Source of the DNA: Alkalihalophilus marmarensis DSM 21297
Lineage (GTDB): Bacteria; Bacillota; Bacilli; Bacillales; Bacillaceae_D
Assembly: GCF_000474275.2 (NCBI RefSeq)
Contig: NZ_ATAE01000040.1
Coordinates: 1-57,855, forward strand
Length of the DNA stretch: 57,855 bases
Reading direction: 5' to 3'
This document shows, in pieces, positions 19,650 to 30,212 of this stretch (its first letter is position 1; every line of letters starts with the position of its first letter). The notes under the pieces are model-generated. The model saw only the letters and a program-made list of their open reading frames with translations. It had not been told where the DNA came from and ran no database searches. The position numbers and the translations under genes are program-made.

Positions 19650-20744
19650 TTAGCGGTCTTTTACCAAAATAGAGCCTGTATAGGTCACAGCATTCACTTT
19701 CACTCGTGGTGAGGACTGCTGGTTCCCTACAAAGCTTGTGCTTTTTTGGGCAAATTCTTTCTTCTCATCTAAAATTTCATGGTTGGCTAAGTCCATTGTA
19801 AAGCCGCCCACATTCGTTTTCAGCTTACCTTCAACGCGGATATCTTCCGGTACATATAAATGAATGCTGCCGGTCGTCGCTTTAAGGTCAGCATATCCGG
19901 ACTCATTCAAAGCATCTAGTTTGTATGTGATGCCACCGTTAACTGTCTCCGCATCCACATCTTGCGCCTTTCCAGATAACGAGATGCTTCCATTGACCGT
20001 TTTCACATCAACAAGATCAGACTCTTGATGCTCGAGTTCAATAGCACCATTTACTGTTTCTGCCATAATCTTTTTCGCTTTGATGGATTTAAAAGAAATC
20101 GCTCCATTTAACGTATTTACATCAAATGTATCGACATGAATCTGTTCCCCTTTTATTTGACCGTTAAACGTATAGAGCTTCAGGTGTTCAAATGTCGTTT
20201 TAGGAACATAAACAGTCGCTTGCACTTTCATTGATTTTACTTTGGTATGGAATAATACTTTTTGCTCGTTCACGCGGAAAGTCGCTTCCTGCAAGAACAC
20301 ACGACGTGCCTCCTCGGAATCTTTCACGCGGTAAACACGTGCCTGACATTCAATTCGAACATCTGGCTCTTCCCAAGGAACAAAGGTAATCGACCCGTTT
20401 TCAAGTGAAATGTCCACATTAGCAGGTGCTAGGTCACGATGTTGGAAAATGTGGTCCACCACAACAGAAGACCCAAAGTTAAAGTCTAGATCAAAGTCTT
20501 TAATTTTCTGGAGTGCCGTGTCAATGAAGCTTGCAAATCGATTTTCAGCAGAAGAGGATTGACGGTTGCGTTTCTTATACTCTTCTCCCTCATCCCAATT
20601 CACATCTGTTGATAGAGAAGCTGGCTCAGCACGCCTTGGTTCAGGTTCCGCCTTCGTATCCATCGCTTCTAAAAGCTTAATGCCCTCTTCAGCTGTAATT
20701 TTACCATCCTCGATCATCTTCAAAATCATTTTCCGCTCTTCCAT
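19650..20744 (-). CDS. yvlB: YvlB, DUF4097 beta-repeat protein with SHOCT-like N-terminus
   Basis: About 364 residues. The N-terminal 35 residues (RKMILKMIEDGKITAEEGIKLLEAM) form the helical SHOCT-like domain of YvlB/LiaX proteins; the remainder is a DUF4097 beta-solenoid with repeated TVNGSISL/TVNGGITY/TLNGAISF strands. No signal peptide is visible. LiaX-type relatives sense antimicrobial peptides. ATG 20744 has TAAGGAGG in front; the upstream frame extension adds seven unsupported residues. yvlA was not seen next to it. Confidence 0.85.
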   Translation of the reverse strand: MEERKMILKMIEDGKITAEEGIKLLEAMDTKAEPEPRRAEPASLSTDVNWDEGEEYKKRNRQSSSAENRFASFIDTALQKIKDFDLDFNFGSSVVVDHIFQHRDLAPANVDISLENGSITFVPWEEPDVRIECQARVYRVKDSEEARRVFLQEATFRVNEQKVLFHTKVKSMKVQATVYVPKTTFEHLKLYTFNGQIKGEQIHVDTFDVNTLNGAISFKSIKAKKIMAETVNGAIELEHQESDLVDVKTVNGSISLSGKAQDVDAETVNGGITYKLDALNESGYADLKATTGSIHLYVPEDIRVEGKLKTNVGGFTMDLANHEILDEKKEFAQKSTSFVGNQQSSPRVKVNAVTYTGSILVKDR

Positions 20745-20801
20745 CGTTAAAGCCTCCTTAATCAATGTAGCTCATGTCAGATTTTCTATAATACTTAGTA
20801 G

Positions 20802-20832
20802 AAAAGGTACGCACTAAAAGCACGCACCTTTT
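20802..20832 (-). terminator. Terminator of uvrB-uvrA
   Basis: AAAAGGTGCGTGC and GTGCGTACCTTTT (minus strand) form a long stem around a short loop, ending in UUUUCU. It lies 55 bp after the uvrA stop codon. Confidence 0.75.
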
Positions 20833-20887
20833 CTGTTGTCATCTTCTATTGTATTACGGATGAGCCTGCGATCATGTTTCAAATCTT

Positions 20888-23773
20888 TTAGCTTTTTTGT
20901 AACTCTTTTTCTTCCATTTGATCTTTCATTTGATCTTCCATCCGTTTACGATCACGTTCTAGTATCGGCTTTAAATAGCGGCCGGTATAAGAAGCTTTTG
21001 TTTCAGCCACTTGCTCTGGTGTCCCTTCAGCGACAATCTGCCCGCCTTTGTCCCCGCCTTCAGGGCCAAGATCAATAATATGGTCCACCGTTTTGATCAC
21101 ATCTAAATTATGTTCAATAACAAGGACTGTATCCCCATTATCGACAAGTCGCTGCAACACTTTTAATAAACGGTCAATATCATCCACATGAAGACCAGTG
21201 GTTGGTTCATCTAAAATATATAATGTTCTGCCAGTTGCACGACGGTGAAGCTGAGAAGCAAGTTTCACACGCTGCGCTTCCCCTCCTGATAAAGTCGTTG
21301 CCGGCTGGCCAAGTTTAATGTAGCCAAGCCCAACATCGACTAAGGTCTGCACCTTGCGTTTAATTTTCGGGATGTTAGCGAAAAAGTCTACACTCTCTTC
21401 CACCGTCATTTCAAGCACATCAGAAATGGTCTTTCCTTTGTACTTAATTTCAAGTGTTTCACGGTTATAGCGTTTTCCTTCACACACTTCACAAGGCACA
21501 TATACATCAGGCAGGAAATGCATCTCAATTTTAATAATCCCATCCCCGCGGCAAGCCTCACAGCGGCCGCCTTTCACATTAAAGCTGAAGCGGCCTTTCT
21601 TATATCCGCGCACTTTTGCCTCGTTTGTCATCGCAAACACATCGCGGATATCATCAAACACTCCCGTATACGTGGCCGGATTTGAACGAGGTGTACGGCC
21701 GATCGGCGACTGGTCAATATCAATAACTTTATCAATTTCATCGATACCAGCAATTTCTTTATGTTTCCCTGGCTTGTCCTTCGCACGATGAAGCTTTTGA
21801 GCCAACGATTTATACACAATCTCGTTAATAAGGGTACTTTTTCCTGAGCCTGAAACGCCTGTTACGGCCATAAATAGCCCGAGAGGAAATGTAACCGAAA
21901 CATTTTTCAAGTTATTTTCGCTTGCTTTTTTCACAGTAAATGAGCGCCCGTCAGAATTTCTGCGTTCTGTTGGCAGCGGAATAAATTTTTCACCGGATAA
22001 ATACTGGCCTGTAAGTGACTCTTTATCTTTCATAATCTCTTCTGGCGTCCCTTGTGCCGTAATCTGACCGCCGTGAACGCCTGCACCTGGACCAATATCA
22101 ATAATATAGTCAGCTGCCATCATCGTATCCTCATCATGCTCAACCACAATCAGGGTGTTTCCAAGATTCCGCATATGTTCAAGCGTTTGAATTAAGCGGT
22201 CATTATCACGTTGATGAAGACCAATCGACGGTTCATCAAGAATGTAGAGAACACCCATTAATGATGATCCAATTTGGGTAGCCAGACGAATACGCTGCGC
22301 CTCACCGCCTGATAAAGTCCCCGCTGCACGCGATAGAGATAAATAGTCGAGCCCAACATTAATTAAAAAGCCGATACGGTCATTAATTTCTTTTAGAATA
22401 AGGCGAGCAATTGCATAATCCTTCTCACTCAGTTCTAGGTTTTCAAAAAACTCTTTTGCTTCTTTTACTGAAAGAGAGGAAACTTCACCAATATGTGTTC
22501 CATTAATCTTTACAGCTAGAGCTTCCTTCTTTAAACGGTAGCCCTTACAGCTAGGACAATGCTTATGCGTCATATACGTTTCCATTTGATCACGGATATA
22601 ATCAGAGCTTGTCTCATGATAGCGGCGTGAAATATTGTTCGCTACCCCTTCAAAAACAATCTCATTTTCTCTCACTTGTCCGAATTCATTTTCATAACGG
22701 AAGAAGATCTTCTCTCGTCCGCTTCCATGGAGCACCTTATCAAATAAAGCTTCAGGTATCTGTTCCACCGGCTGATCAAGATCAATGCCGTAGTGATCTG
22801 CCGCTGCAGCCAGGAGCTGCGGATAATACTGTGAACTCGTCGGCTCCCAGGCTGCAATCGCATGCTCACGAAGTGTTTTTGATCTGTCAGGGACCACAAG
22901 CTCTAAGTCCACTTCAAGCTTTGAACCAAGTCCATCACATGTTGGACACGCGCCGTATGGACTGTTAAACGAGAACATCCGCGGCTCAAGTTCTGAGATC
23001 GAAAAGCCGCACTCAGGGCATGCATGATGCTGACTGAAGAGCAGCTCTTCTTCACCAATTACATCAACAAGTACACGTCCGTCTGCTAATTGCAGCGCCG
23101 TTTCAAGTGAGTCAGCTAAACGAGTATGAATACCCTCTTTGATCACAATTCGGTCAATAACGACTTCAATGCTGTGCTTTTTATTCTTTTCCAGCTCAAT
23201 TTCCTCGGCTGCTTCACGCATCTCTCCGTTAACACGCACACGGACAAAGCCTTGTTTCTTAATGTCTTCAAGCACCTTCACATGCGTTCCTTTTCGTCCT
23301 GATACGAGCGGTGCTAGAATTTGCATTTTCGTCCGCTCTGGATATTCAATAAGGCGGTCCACCATTTGCTGAATCGTCTGCGAGGAGATTTCAATCCCGT
23401 GCTTCGGACAAACTGGTTTTCCGATACGTGCATATAAAAGCCGCAGATAATCATGGATTTCTGTTACCGTACCAACAGTAGACCGTGGGTTGCGGCTTGT
23501 TGTTTTCTGATCAATTGAGATAGCTGGTGAAAGGCCTTCAATTGCATCAACATCAGGTTTATCCATCTGCCCTAAAAATTGACGAGCATAGGCAGAAAGG
23601 GATTCAACATATCTTCTTTGCCCTTCTGCATAAATCGTATCAAAGGCAAGCGAAGATTTACCTGAGCCTGATAAGCCTGTTAATACGACAAGCTTGTCGC
23701 GCGGAATCGTCACGTCAATATTTTTTAAATTATGTGAGCGAGCTCCTTTTACGACGATTTCTTCTAATGCCAT
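20888..23773 (-). CDS. uvrA: Excinuclease ABC subunit UvrA
   Basis: About 961 residues, the damage-sensing ATPase of nucleotide excision repair. Two ABC modules are seen: Walker A GLSGSGKS near residue 32 and GVSGSGKS near residue 640, with signatures [11 protein letters not shown] and [11 protein letters not shown]. Zinc-finger cysteine sets occur at CPECGFS...CPTC, CPSC and CEACRGDG...CEVC. ATG 23773 (AAGGGTGA ahead) is chosen over an in-frame GTG three codons upstream. It follows uvrB by five bp. The C-terminus is a charged [20 protein letters not shown] helix. Confidence 0.97.
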   Translation of the reverse strand: MALEEIVVKGARSHNLKNIDVTIPRDKLVVLTGLSGSGKSSLAFDTIYAEGQRRYVESLSAYARQFLGQMDKPDVDAIEGLSPAISIDQKTTSRNPRSTVGTVTEIHDYLRLLYARIGKPVCPKHGIEISSQTIQQMVDRLIEYPERTKMQILAPLVSGRKGTHVKVLEDIKKQGFVRVRVNGEMREAAEEIELEKNKKHSIEVVIDRIVIKEGIHTRLADSLETALQLADGRVLVDVIGEEELLFSQHHACPECGFSISELEPRMFSFNSPYGACPTCDGLGSKLEVDLELVVPDRSKTLREHAIAAWEPTSSQYYPQLLAAAADHYGIDLDQPVEQIPEALFDKVLHGSGREKIFFRYENEFGQVRENEIVFEGVANNISRRYHETSSDYIRDQMETYMTHKHCPSCKGYRLKKEALAVKINGTHIGEVSSLSVKEAKEFFENLELSEKDYAIARLILKEINDRIGFLINVGLDYLSLSRAAGTLSGGEAQRIRLATQIGSSLMGVLYILDEPSIGLHQRDNDRLIQTLEHMRNLGNTLIVVEHDEDTMMAADYIIDIGPGAGVHGGQITAQGTPEEIMKDKESLTGQYLSGEKFIPLPTERRNSDGRSFTVKKASENNLKNVSVTFPLGLFMAVTGVSGSGKSTLINEIVYKSLAQKLHRAKDKPGKHKEIAGIDEIDKVIDIDQSPIGRTPRSNPATYTGVFDDIRDVFAMTNEAKVRGYKKGRFSFNVKGGRCEACRGDGIIKIEMHFLPDVYVPCEVCEGKRYNRETLEIKYKGKTISDVLEMTVEESVDFFANIPKIKRKVQTLVDVGLGYIKLGQPATTLSGGEAQRVKLASQLHRRATGRTLYILDEPTTGLHVDDIDRLLKVLQRLVDNGDTVLVIEHNLDVIKTVDHIIDLGPEGGDKGGQIVAEGTPEQVAETKASYTGRYLKPILERDRKRMEDQMKDQMEEKELQKS

Positions 23774-23778
23774 CCTGT

Positions 23779-25755
23779 TCACCCTTCCGCTTTTAGCTCT
23801 AATAGTAAATCACGAAGCTCTGCCGCACGCTCGAAGTTTAATTCGCGGGCAGCATCCTTCATTTCTTTTTCCATTCGTTCGATCATCGCTTCTTTATCTT
23901 TCTTACTTAGTTTCGTCTTCGGTGCGGCTGTTGTTTCGCCGTCTTCATCCGATACAATTGTTGCCTGGATCACCTCTGGAATTTTCTTTTGAATCGTTTT
24001 AGGGGTGATGCCATGCTTTTCATTATATTCTTCTTGAATGCTGCGGCGTCTTGCCGTTTCATCAATGGCGATCTGCATCGATTTAGTCATCTTATCTGCA
24101 TACATAATGACATGACCATTAGAGTTACGAGCAGCACGTCCAATCGTTTGAATTAATGAACGTTCTGCACGCAAGAACCCTTCCTTATCAGCATCTAGTA
24201 TCGCAACAAGAGACACCTCAGGAATATCAAGCCCTTCACGCAGCAAGTTAATGCCGACTAACACATCAAACGTCCCCATCCGCAGCTGACGAATAATCTC
24301 AATTCTCTCAAGCGTTTTGATTTCAGAATGAAGATAACGTACTTTGATGCCGATCTCTTTTAAGTAATCAGTTAAATCCTCGGACATTTTCTTCGTCAGT
24401 GTCGTGACAAGCACTCTTTCATTCTTCTCGACTCTTGCATTAATTTCGCCGATCATATCGTCAATCTGGCCTTCGATCGGGCGCACGTCAATGGTTGGGT
24501 CGAGTAAGCCTGTCGGACGGATAATCTGCTCAACCATTTTCGGTGTGTGTTCAAGCTCATACGGACCCGGTGTTGCTGAAACATAGACGCTTTGTGAAAC
24601 CTTCTTTTCAAATTCATCGAATTTTAAAGGCCGGTTATCTAGCGCTGAAGGCAGACGGAATCCGTGATTAACGAGTACTTCTTTTCGAGCCCTGTCTCCG
24701 TTATACATTCCCCGAACTTGCGGAAGTGTAACATGGGACTCATCAACAATCAGCAAAAAGTCTTCAGGGAAGAAGTCAAGCAGCGTGTAAGGAGTAGCTC
24801 CTGCTTCGCGCAATGTTAAGTGACGTGAATAATTCTCAATGCCTGAACAAAAACCCATTTCAGCCATCATCTCTAAATCATAGCGCGTTCGCTGTTCAAG
24901 ACGCTGTGCTTCTAGAAGCTTCCCTTCCTCATGCATTTTCTTCAGCTGTTCTTCAAGTTCTACTTCGATATTAGCAATCGCTTTTTTAAGCTTTGCTTCA
25001 CGGGTAACGAAGTGGGATGCTGGGAAAATGGCTACATGATTTCGCTCGCCTTTGATTTCACCTGTCAGCGCATCTACTTCTGTCATCCGATCAATTTCAT
25101 CACCAAAAAACTCCACACGAATACATTGTTCATCACGAGATGCCGGAAAAATTTCTACGACATCGCCGCGAACTCGGAACGTACCACGCGTGAAATTGAC
25201 ATCATTTCGGTCATATTGAATGTCTACTAAATTACGCAATAAGGCATTACGGTCCATTTCCATTCCAGTTCTAAGAGACACGACTAAGTCGCGGTACTCC
25301 TCAGGCGAACCTAAGCCGTAAATACAAGAGACACTGGCAATAATGATGACGTCTTTCCTCTCAAAAAGCGCACTTGTAGCCGAGTGTCTAAGTTTATCTA
25401 TTTCTTCATTTATACTTGCATCTTTTTCAATATACGTATCAGAACTAGGGACGTAAGCTTCTGGCTGGTAATAATCATAGTAGCTGACAAAATACTCTAC
25501 AGCATTGTTTGGGAAGAACTCTTTAAACTCACTATAAAGCTGGCCTGCAAGAGTTTTATTATGGGCGATAATTAATGTGGGCTTGTTTACTTCTTGTATA
25601 ACATTAGACATCGTAAATGTCTTACCTGTACCTGTTGCACCAAGCAAAGTCTGATGCTTTTTTCCTTCTTTTATCCCTGCTACAATCTCTTTAATCGCAG
25701 CAGGCTGATCGCCATCTGGTTGATAAGGCGAGTTAAGTTCAAATGTCTGATCCAC
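23779..25755 (-). CDS. uvrB: Excinuclease ABC subunit UvrB
   Basis: About 658 residues, helicase-like damage-verification subunit. Walker A GATGTGKT near residue 39, beta-hairpin residues [12 protein letters not shown] near 93, DEAD-like [10 protein letters not shown] and helicase motif [12 protein letters not shown] are visible, and a C-terminal UVR domain ([25 protein letters not shown]) for UvrC contact. GTG 25755 lies seven bases from GAGGAGG and is preferred to the TTG one codon upstream. Operon csbA?-uvrB-uvrA as in Bacillus subtilis. Confidence 0.96.
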   Translation of the reverse strand: MDQTFELNSPYQPDGDQPAAIKEIVAGIKEGKKHQTLLGATGTGKTFTMSNVIQEVNKPTLIIAHNKTLAGQLYSEFKEFFPNNAVEYFVSYYDYYQPEAYVPSSDTYIEKDASINEEIDKLRHSATSALFERKDVIIIASVSCIYGLGSPEEYRDLVVSLRTGMEMDRNALLRNLVDIQYDRNDVNFTRGTFRVRGDVVEIFPASRDEQCIRVEFFGDEIDRMTEVDALTGEIKGERNHVAIFPASHFVTREAKLKKAIANIEVELEEQLKKMHEEGKLLEAQRLEQRTRYDLEMMAEMGFCSGIENYSRHLTLREAGATPYTLLDFFPEDFLLIVDESHVTLPQVRGMYNGDRARKEVLVNHGFRLPSALDNRPLKFDEFEKKVSQSVYVSATPGPYELEHTPKMVEQIIRPTGLLDPTIDVRPIEGQIDDMIGEINARVEKNERVLVTTLTKKMSEDLTDYLKEIGIKVRYLHSEIKTLERIEIIRQLRMGTFDVLVGINLLREGLDIPEVSLVAILDADKEGFLRAERSLIQTIGRAARNSNGHVIMYADKMTKSMQIAIDETARRRSIQEEYNEKHGITPKTIQKKIPEVIQATIVSDEDGETTAAPKTKLSKKDKEAMIERMEKEMKDAARELNFERAAELRDLLLELKAEG

Positions 25756-25889
25756 CAAAAAACCTCCTCACGAACCTATGATCTCTTAGCAATAGTATAT
25801 CACAACCAGCTAGGTTAAAAGCAAATAATAAGAACGTACGTCCTCATTTATTTTCCTTAAATTTGAAACTGTGTGGTATTTAAATAAAG

Positions 25890-25914
25890 AAAAAGAGCCG
25901 ATTTCTCGACTCTC
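25890..25914 (-). terminator. Terminator of csbA
   Basis: AGAGTCGA and TCGGCTCT (minus strand, one mismatched pair) form a stem followed by UUUUUCUUU. It lies just after the csbA stop and separates it from uvrB. Confidence 0.7.
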
Positions 25915-25916
25915 TG

Positions 25917-26141
25917 CTACATACCTGGACGTTTGATTAATACTTTTTTAGCGATAAGGACGCCTGCTGCAAAGGAAGGTATGGCGATCAGCAAAAGCCA
26001 CCAAGGTTTATCATACACACTGATGACAGACAGAATGACCATCCATGTGACAATACTTGCTCCGACCAAACTAAAGGTTACTCTTGTGGTGATGACCATT
26101 AGCAAGAACGGGGCGAACAATGCTAATAATATTTCTGACAT
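25917..26141 (-). CDS. csbA: CsbA-family small membrane protein
   Basis: A 74-residue protein with two to three hydrophobic segments and the family-like TRVT motif early plus DKPWWLLL in the middle. In Bacillus subtilis csbA lies directly upstream of uvrBA and is induced by sigma-B; its function is unknown. Identification rests mostly on position, size and topology. No convincing sigma-B promoter was found in the 35-bp gap to minJ. Confidence 0.7.
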   Translation of the reverse strand: MSEILLALFAPFLLMVITTRVTFSLVGASIVTWMVILSVISVYDKPWWLLLIAIPSFAAGVLIAKKVLIKRPGM

Positions 26142-26176
26142 GCGTTATACGATTTCTCCTTTACTTTATCTCAAGC

Positions 26177-27367
26177 TTAAACCACCGAATCTTGCAATTG
26201 ATAGTCTTGCTTTACTAATAATACACCTAGCTGATGATGTTCTCCGTCATAAAGGGCACCTTGCGTAAATCGAACTTCCCCAGAATGATCAAGCACATCT
26301 AATTTACAGAAGGCAGCAGCATTAAGCTGAAGCGCCTCATAGAAACTGTTCTCATCATGGACGGTCTGACCATTCACTTTAACTATTGTCTCTCCTACTT
26401 GCAGCTTCATTTTGGTTGCAGGACTATTTGGGATCACCCCTAAAATGACGCAGCCTTTATCCCTTGAGCCGTAAAATGATGGACCTGCCTCATCACGAGC
26501 CTTGGCAAGCATCCATAATACTTCCCGTAAAATGATCGCAAGGGAAGCAGCCAGTACTGCTACAAACGGATACCAATAACTCGCTGCTGCAAGAATGCCT
26601 AAAAACACCCCAAGCCCTGCCACTCGCATGCCCATCATCTTAATAGGCTCTTTCGGAAGAGCGGAACGAACACGCTGGCCAAACCCTACTAGTACAGGGA
26701 ACAGGATCGGCTGAAAGCTTGTCTCACCTAAAGAGAATACCGGCCAATACTCAAAGCCAGGAATGATTCCTGTCGGTACAAAGAAGAAGACCGGAACAAT
26801 CCATAATCGTTTAGCCTCTTGAAATCCTACCCATTTACCGCGTTTACTTCGTTCAACACCAGGCGATGTATACACATCTCCATTACGGTAAATAAGGAGT
26901 CCTTCCCCAATTACTAACAGAGCAAGAATAACAGCTATATAATGCAGCGGGAAGCCGCTCAGAAAAGCAGCGATATTTTGCAGCATAATAACCTCAGTAA
27001 ATACGGGTGCAAACGCCACAGCTAAAAGTGTCAGGCCTATAATATAAGAAGGTGACATCCACCTGACTGATGTAGTTAACACCATCACAATCGAAGCCGC
27101 AATCATCACAAATACCACTTCCATTGTGATCACAATTCCAATTCCAAGCGTTGCGGCTGAAATAAGGAGTCCAATCAATAGTGCAGGCAAGAACGGAATG
27201 ACAAAGTCAGCAATCTTATCTGTCACTCGCGTATGAAACGCTACCCGTTCTTTTTGAACGCGGCGATGCGCAATTAAAAATATCACAAATAATCCTATGT
27301 ACAAGATGGGGTTGGCGAAAAATGAGCCAATCGTAAGTCCCAAGCTTTTCAGAATGTCGATCATCAT
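26177..27367 (-). CDS. minJ: MinJ-like division-site membrane protein with PDZ domain
   Basis: About 396 residues: a hydrophobic N-terminal region of six to eight membrane segments (residues 10-280) and a C-terminal cytosolic PDZ domain (about 290-385; VILGVIPNSPATKMKLQVGETIVKVNGQTV). In Bacillus subtilis MinJ bridges DivIVA and MinD at poles and septa. Synteny with csbA-uvrBA downstream and ctpB upstream supports the assignment over a generic PDZ protein. Two tandem ATG codons at 27367 and 27364 follow a GGAGG site. Confidence 0.82.
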   Translation of the reverse strand: MMIDILKSLGLTIGSFFANPILYIGLFVIFLIAHRRVQKERVAFHTRVTDKIADFVIPFLPALLIGLLISAATLGIGIVITMEVVFVMIAASIVMVLTTSVRWMSPSYIIGLTLLAVAFAPVFTEVIMLQNIAAFLSGFPLHYIAVILALLVIGEGLLIYRNGDVYTSPGVERSKRGKWVGFQEAKRLWIVPVFFFVPTGIIPGFEYWPVFSLGETSFQPILFPVLVGFGQRVRSALPKEPIKMMGMRVAGLGVFLGILAAASYWYPFVAVLAASLAIILREVLWMLAKARDEAGPSFYGSRDKGCVILGVIPNSPATKMKLQVGETIVKVNGQTVHDENSFYEALQLNAAAFCKLDVLDHSGEVRFTQGALYDGEHHQLGVLLVKQDYQLQDSVV

Positions 27368-27505
27368 ACATCTAACGCCTCCAGAACTCTTTCTCTCTAT
27401 TCTACATTATATAAGGGGAAAAGAGATAAAGGATCTATGAGAAATTGTGATTTTTGATAATTTCCTACATAGGAGAGGGTGAACAGCTCCCCCTGACAGC
27501 ATTTG

Positions 27506-27580
27506 TTGATCTCTGCTGCAAGCACACGCTTTCCATGGGCAGACGATATCTTCCCTGTCGTTGCACTCATCTGAAGTCTT
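27506..27580 (+). repeat. Degraded GC-rich dispersed repeat (forward)
   Basis: Starts GTTGATCTCTGCTGCAAGCA followed by CACGCTTTCCATGGGC, then diverges, ending with GAAGTCTTGTTTTTC. It parallels the degraded unit at 161-235, which also precedes a better copy. Confidence 0.55.
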
Positions 27581-27637
27581 GTTTTTCAACTACATAATGC
27601 AACTAAAAAAACATCCCCCTGCAGTAGTTGTTGACCT

Positions 27638-27716
27638 CCGCTGCAGGCAATCGCTTTCCGCGGGCGGCCCGGGAGCTTCCTCGTCGCTACGTTCTGTTGG
27701 ATCTCCCTGGTCACGC
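27638..27716 (+). repeat. GC-rich dispersed repeat, 5' two thirds (forward)
   Basis: CCGCTGCAGGCAATCGCTTT, GGGCGGCCCGGGAGCTTCCT and GGATCTCCCTGGTCACGC match the unit at 283-412 closely; the distal CCCGCAGGAGTCG part is missing. Confidence 0.65.
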
Positions 27717-27752
27717 ACCTAAAGCTACTAAAGCGCCCTACCTGCAATAATT

Positions 27753-27885
27753 GTTGATTTCCGCTGCAGGCAATCGCTTTCCGCGGGCGGTCCGGGAGCC
27801 TCCTCATCGTTTCACTCTTGTGGGGTCTCCCATGGCCACGCACTTCCCGCAGGAGTCGATTGCCTTCCGCTCCAATCAACGGAGC
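27753..27885 (+). repeat. GC-rich dispersed repeat, near-complete unit (forward)
   Basis: Contains CCGCTGCAGGCAATCGCTTT, GGGCGGTCCGGGAGCCTCCT, CCCGCAGGAGTCG and CCTTCCGCTCCAATCAAC in the order seen at 283-412, followed by AGTGCTCC as in the first locus. Confidence 0.7.
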
Positions 27886-28024
27886 GAGGAGGTTATATAG
27901 TGCTCCTATTTAAACAACTGATCAATCATCTTAGAAAATAAACCAATGGATGTATGCCCTTTTATAAATTGAACCGAACTACAACTAAATGGCCCCACAT
28001 AAGGATTACTCAATGGAATAACCT

Positions 28025-28145
28025 AGCGGATGAAATATGCGAAGACTCCTGCGGTGCCTAGAGCAGGGCTGAGATCCCACAGGGCTTTAGCCCGAGGAAG
28101 CTCAGTAGCTCACCGCGGAAAGCGAAGCATATTTCAGGAGCGGTG
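28025..28145 (-). repeat. GC-rich dispersed repeat (reverse unit)
   Basis: Plus-strand boxes GCGGATGAAATATGCG, ACTCCTGCGGTGCCTAGAGC, GGGCTGAGATCCCACAGG, GCCCGAGGAAGCTC and CCGCGGAAAGCGAAGC align almost base for base with 541-655. It is the best pair of copies across the two loci. Confidence 0.72.
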
Positions 28146-28227
28146 AGTACCCTATAATCCATGGTTGAGTTACTTGAAGTTAAATAAACTAGCTATAACT
28201 ACAACGCTTCACATAATAATTTTATAA

Positions 28228-28292
28228 AGCAATAGCCCGAGGAAGCTCACTAGCTCCACACGGAAAGCGAAGCATATTTCAGGAGCGGCGAG
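28228..28292 (-). repeat. Partial reverse repeat unit
   Basis: AGCCCGAGGAAGCTCACTAG and CGGAAAGCGAAGCATATTTC repeat the 3' half of the unit just before it; the first half is absent. Confidence 0.6.
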
Positions 28293-28320
28293 TCCGCTAA
28301 TACCCATGTTTATTACATAC

Positions 28321-28373
28321 AAAAGGCCCTTATCCGAACTTTTCAATAAGAAAAGCTCGCGATAAGAGCCCGG
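28321..28373 (-). terminator. Terminator of ctpB
   Basis: On the minus strand GGCTCTTATC pairs with GATAAGGGCC, with an inner AGCTTTTC/GAAAAGTT stem, followed by UUUUGU. It lies about 35 bp after the ctpB stop. Confidence 0.75.
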
Positions 28374-28407
28374 TTAGAGACTTCGTTTCACCCCCGCCTC
28401 TTCGTAA

Positions 28408-29871
28408 TTAATTCGCTTGTTTAATAATCAACTCAATCGCTGTTTGCAGCTGCTTGTCATTAGACTCATCGCGGACTTCATCAACAATGAGCTGCTGCAA
28501 TGTGCCTGCTGTATCTTCGTCAATATCACCAGTCTCACTCAGACCTTGAGCTTTTTGGAAGGCACGAACAGCTTGCTCCGTTTGTTCATCATAATATCCA
28601 TCTGTGCGGCCAGGCTCATGACCAAGTCCTTTAAGCATTGTTTGAGCACTGCGGATCTGTTCGTTCATCATATCAAGTGTCAGTGTCTCATCTCCTGTGA
28701 GCGGTGCCGAATAGAAATAATCTGGCTGCTTCACTTCAACAGTAGGTTCGACCCCCTCACCATTGATATCATTCCCAGCCGATGTCAGCCATTTGAATAA
28801 GGAGAGCTTCAATTCACTTCCATCACCGAGTTGAATCGTTTGCTGGACCGTTCCTTTTCCAAATGTCGTCTCACCAACTACATCGTAATCACCGGCTTCA
28901 ATTAAAGCAGCTGATAAAATCTCTGATGCTGATGCGCTTGAGCGGTCTGTTAAACCGACAATCGGATACGGCTTTCTCTCATCTAATGAAGATACGTAAC
29001 GAACACGCTCTCCTGCACGATCTTGAATTTGAACAATTGGTTCTCCACCAGGAATAATCAACTTACCGATTTTTTCCACGCTATCTAAGTAGCCGCCCGG
29101 ATTTCCGCGAACATCAATTAATAGTCCATCAATACCTTGTGCTTCTAATTCCGCCAAACCCTCTTCAAAACGTTCAGCTGTATCAACAGAGAACGAGGTA
29201 ATGTCAAGCATTCCGATCGTTTTTCCGTCACGCTCAATCGTGCTGACTCTTACTGTTTCAATCGGAATATCATCTCGTACAACCGGAATCGTTAAAAATT
29301 CGCTTGCTCCTGCACGGTCTACTGTCAGCGTTACAGTTGTTCCTTTTTCTCCGCGGATCTTCAACACAGCTTCATAAAGTGATAAACCGTCCGTTGACTC
29401 GCCGTCAATTTCAATAATTTTATCGTTCGGCTGAAGACCTGCTTGTTCTGCCGGTGACTCACGGAACGGGGCAACAATTGTCACCGTGCCGTCTGTCATG
29501 CTCACCTCTGCTCCGATCCCTTCAAAGCTCGAACCTAATGACTCGACAAATTGGTTTGCCGTTTCCTGATCCATATACACTGAATAAGGGTCATCTAACG
29601 TATCAAGCATTCCTTCAATGGCCCCTTGAATCAACTCTTCTTCACTCACATCTTCTACATATTGCTCTTGAATAATGGCGAGTGTCTTCGCAATCTTCTC
29701 AAGTGATTCAATATCCTCTAGCTGAACCTCTTCTGCAGGCTGATTATCTGGATCAGTTGTTGATGCCCTTTCATTTCCTTCTAATGCAAATGAGCCTGTA
29801 AATAAAAAGATACTTCCTAAGCCGATCGCCACTACAGCGACTAGTATGAGAAGCAATTTCTTGCTATTCAT
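28408..29871 (-). CDS. ctpB: Carboxy-terminal processing serine protease CtpB (S41)
   Basis: About 487 residues: N-terminal signal/anchor (KKLLLILVAVVAIGLGSIFLF), PDZ domain around 95-180, S41 protease domain with catalytic Ser in RSSASASEILSAAL and Lys in TFGKGTVQQT, and a C-terminal peptidoglycan-binding domain (GRTDGYYDEQTEQAVRAFQ). Exported enzyme; in Bacillus subtilis CtpB cleaves SpoIVFA in sporulation. ATG 29871 with GGGAGTGG ahead is chosen over a GTG five codons upstream. It lies downstream of the ftsEX-M23 unit in the same orientation but behind two terminator hairpins. Confidence 0.92.
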   Translation of the reverse strand: MNSKKLLLILVAVVAIGLGSIFLFTGSFALEGNERASTTDPDNQPAEEVQLEDIESLEKIAKTLAIIQEQYVEDVSEEELIQGAIEGMLDTLDDPYSVYMDQETANQFVESLGSSFEGIGAEVSMTDGTVTIVAPFRESPAEQAGLQPNDKIIEIDGESTDGLSLYEAVLKIRGEKGTTVTLTVDRAGASEFLTIPVVRDDIPIETVRVSTIERDGKTIGMLDITSFSVDTAERFEEGLAELEAQGIDGLLIDVRGNPGGYLDSVEKIGKLIIPGGEPIVQIQDRAGERVRYVSSLDERKPYPIVGLTDRSSASASEILSAALIEAGDYDVVGETTFGKGTVQQTIQLGDGSELKLSLFKWLTSAGNDINGEGVEPTVEVKQPDYFYSAPLTGDETLTLDMMNEQIRSAQTMLKGLGHEPGRTDGYYDEQTEQAVRAFQKAQGLSETGDIDEDTAGTLQQLIVDEVRDESNDKQLQTAIELIIKQAN

Positions 29872-30013
29872 CCTCACCACTCCCACTTGATCTCAAACCA
29901 CAAGGGCCGATTGATTATCTTATTTGTTACGATCTTTCAAAACATTTCAAGAAAAAACGCATAGATTGAGCGGTATGCGTGCATTTATTTCCCCGAACAC
30001 TCTTTCATGTGCA

Positions 30014-30045
30014 ACAAAAGGCATTACACGCGCATGTGCAATGCC
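30014..30045 (-). terminator. Second hairpin downstream of M23 gene
   Basis: GGCATT and AATGCC (minus strand) flank a GC-rich CATGCGCGTG loop that is itself self-complementary; UUUUGUU follows. It may back up the terminator at 30171-30201 or attenuate transcription into ctpB. Confidence 0.5.
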
Positions 30046-30170
30046 CTACTTTACCTTCATCTTATGTGTGGCTTGTACGTTTTATGTCGCTTCTATCTAA
30101 TACTTCCATTTTAAACAAGGATGTTTCGTAAGTCAAAAGAGGATGAGTGTTTATAGTATGAAAGATTATG

Positions 30171-30201
30171 AAAAAAACCTCGCAGTACGAGACTGCGAGG
30201 T
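30171..30201 (-). terminator. Terminator of M23 peptidase gene
   Basis: Perfect 10-bp stem ACCTCGCAGT/ACTGCGAGGT with a 5-nt loop, followed on the minus strand by seven U, 12 bp after the stop codon. Confidence 0.88.
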
Positions 30202-30212
30202 TTACGTTAGGA

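Larger units (their letters stand above)
27368..28407. other. 1-kb gene-free region with composite repeats
   Basis: No credible gene. It holds five repeat units (three forward, two reverse) of the GC-rich family also seen at 161-805, separated by AT-rich spacers that also resemble the first locus (for example AGTGCTCC and CCACATAA words). The open frames here translate repeat sequence. The region ends with the ctpB terminator. Confidence 0.75.
29872..30212. other. Intergenic region between M23 gene and ctpB
   Basis: Contains the M23-gene terminator (30171-30201), a second hairpin at 30014-30045 and the presumed ctpB promoter, for which no strong consensus was found. No small gene is apparent. 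Confidence 0.6.

Noticed and set aside
26142-26176. Sigma-B promoter for csbA
   Set aside because: A GTTTAA word is present at the end of minJ, but no GGGTAT-like -10 lies at a proper distance.
27407-27879. Two open frames of 60 and 97 codons
   Set aside because: They are translations of repeat units 27506-27885; the internal amino acid repetition simply mirrors the DNA repeat.
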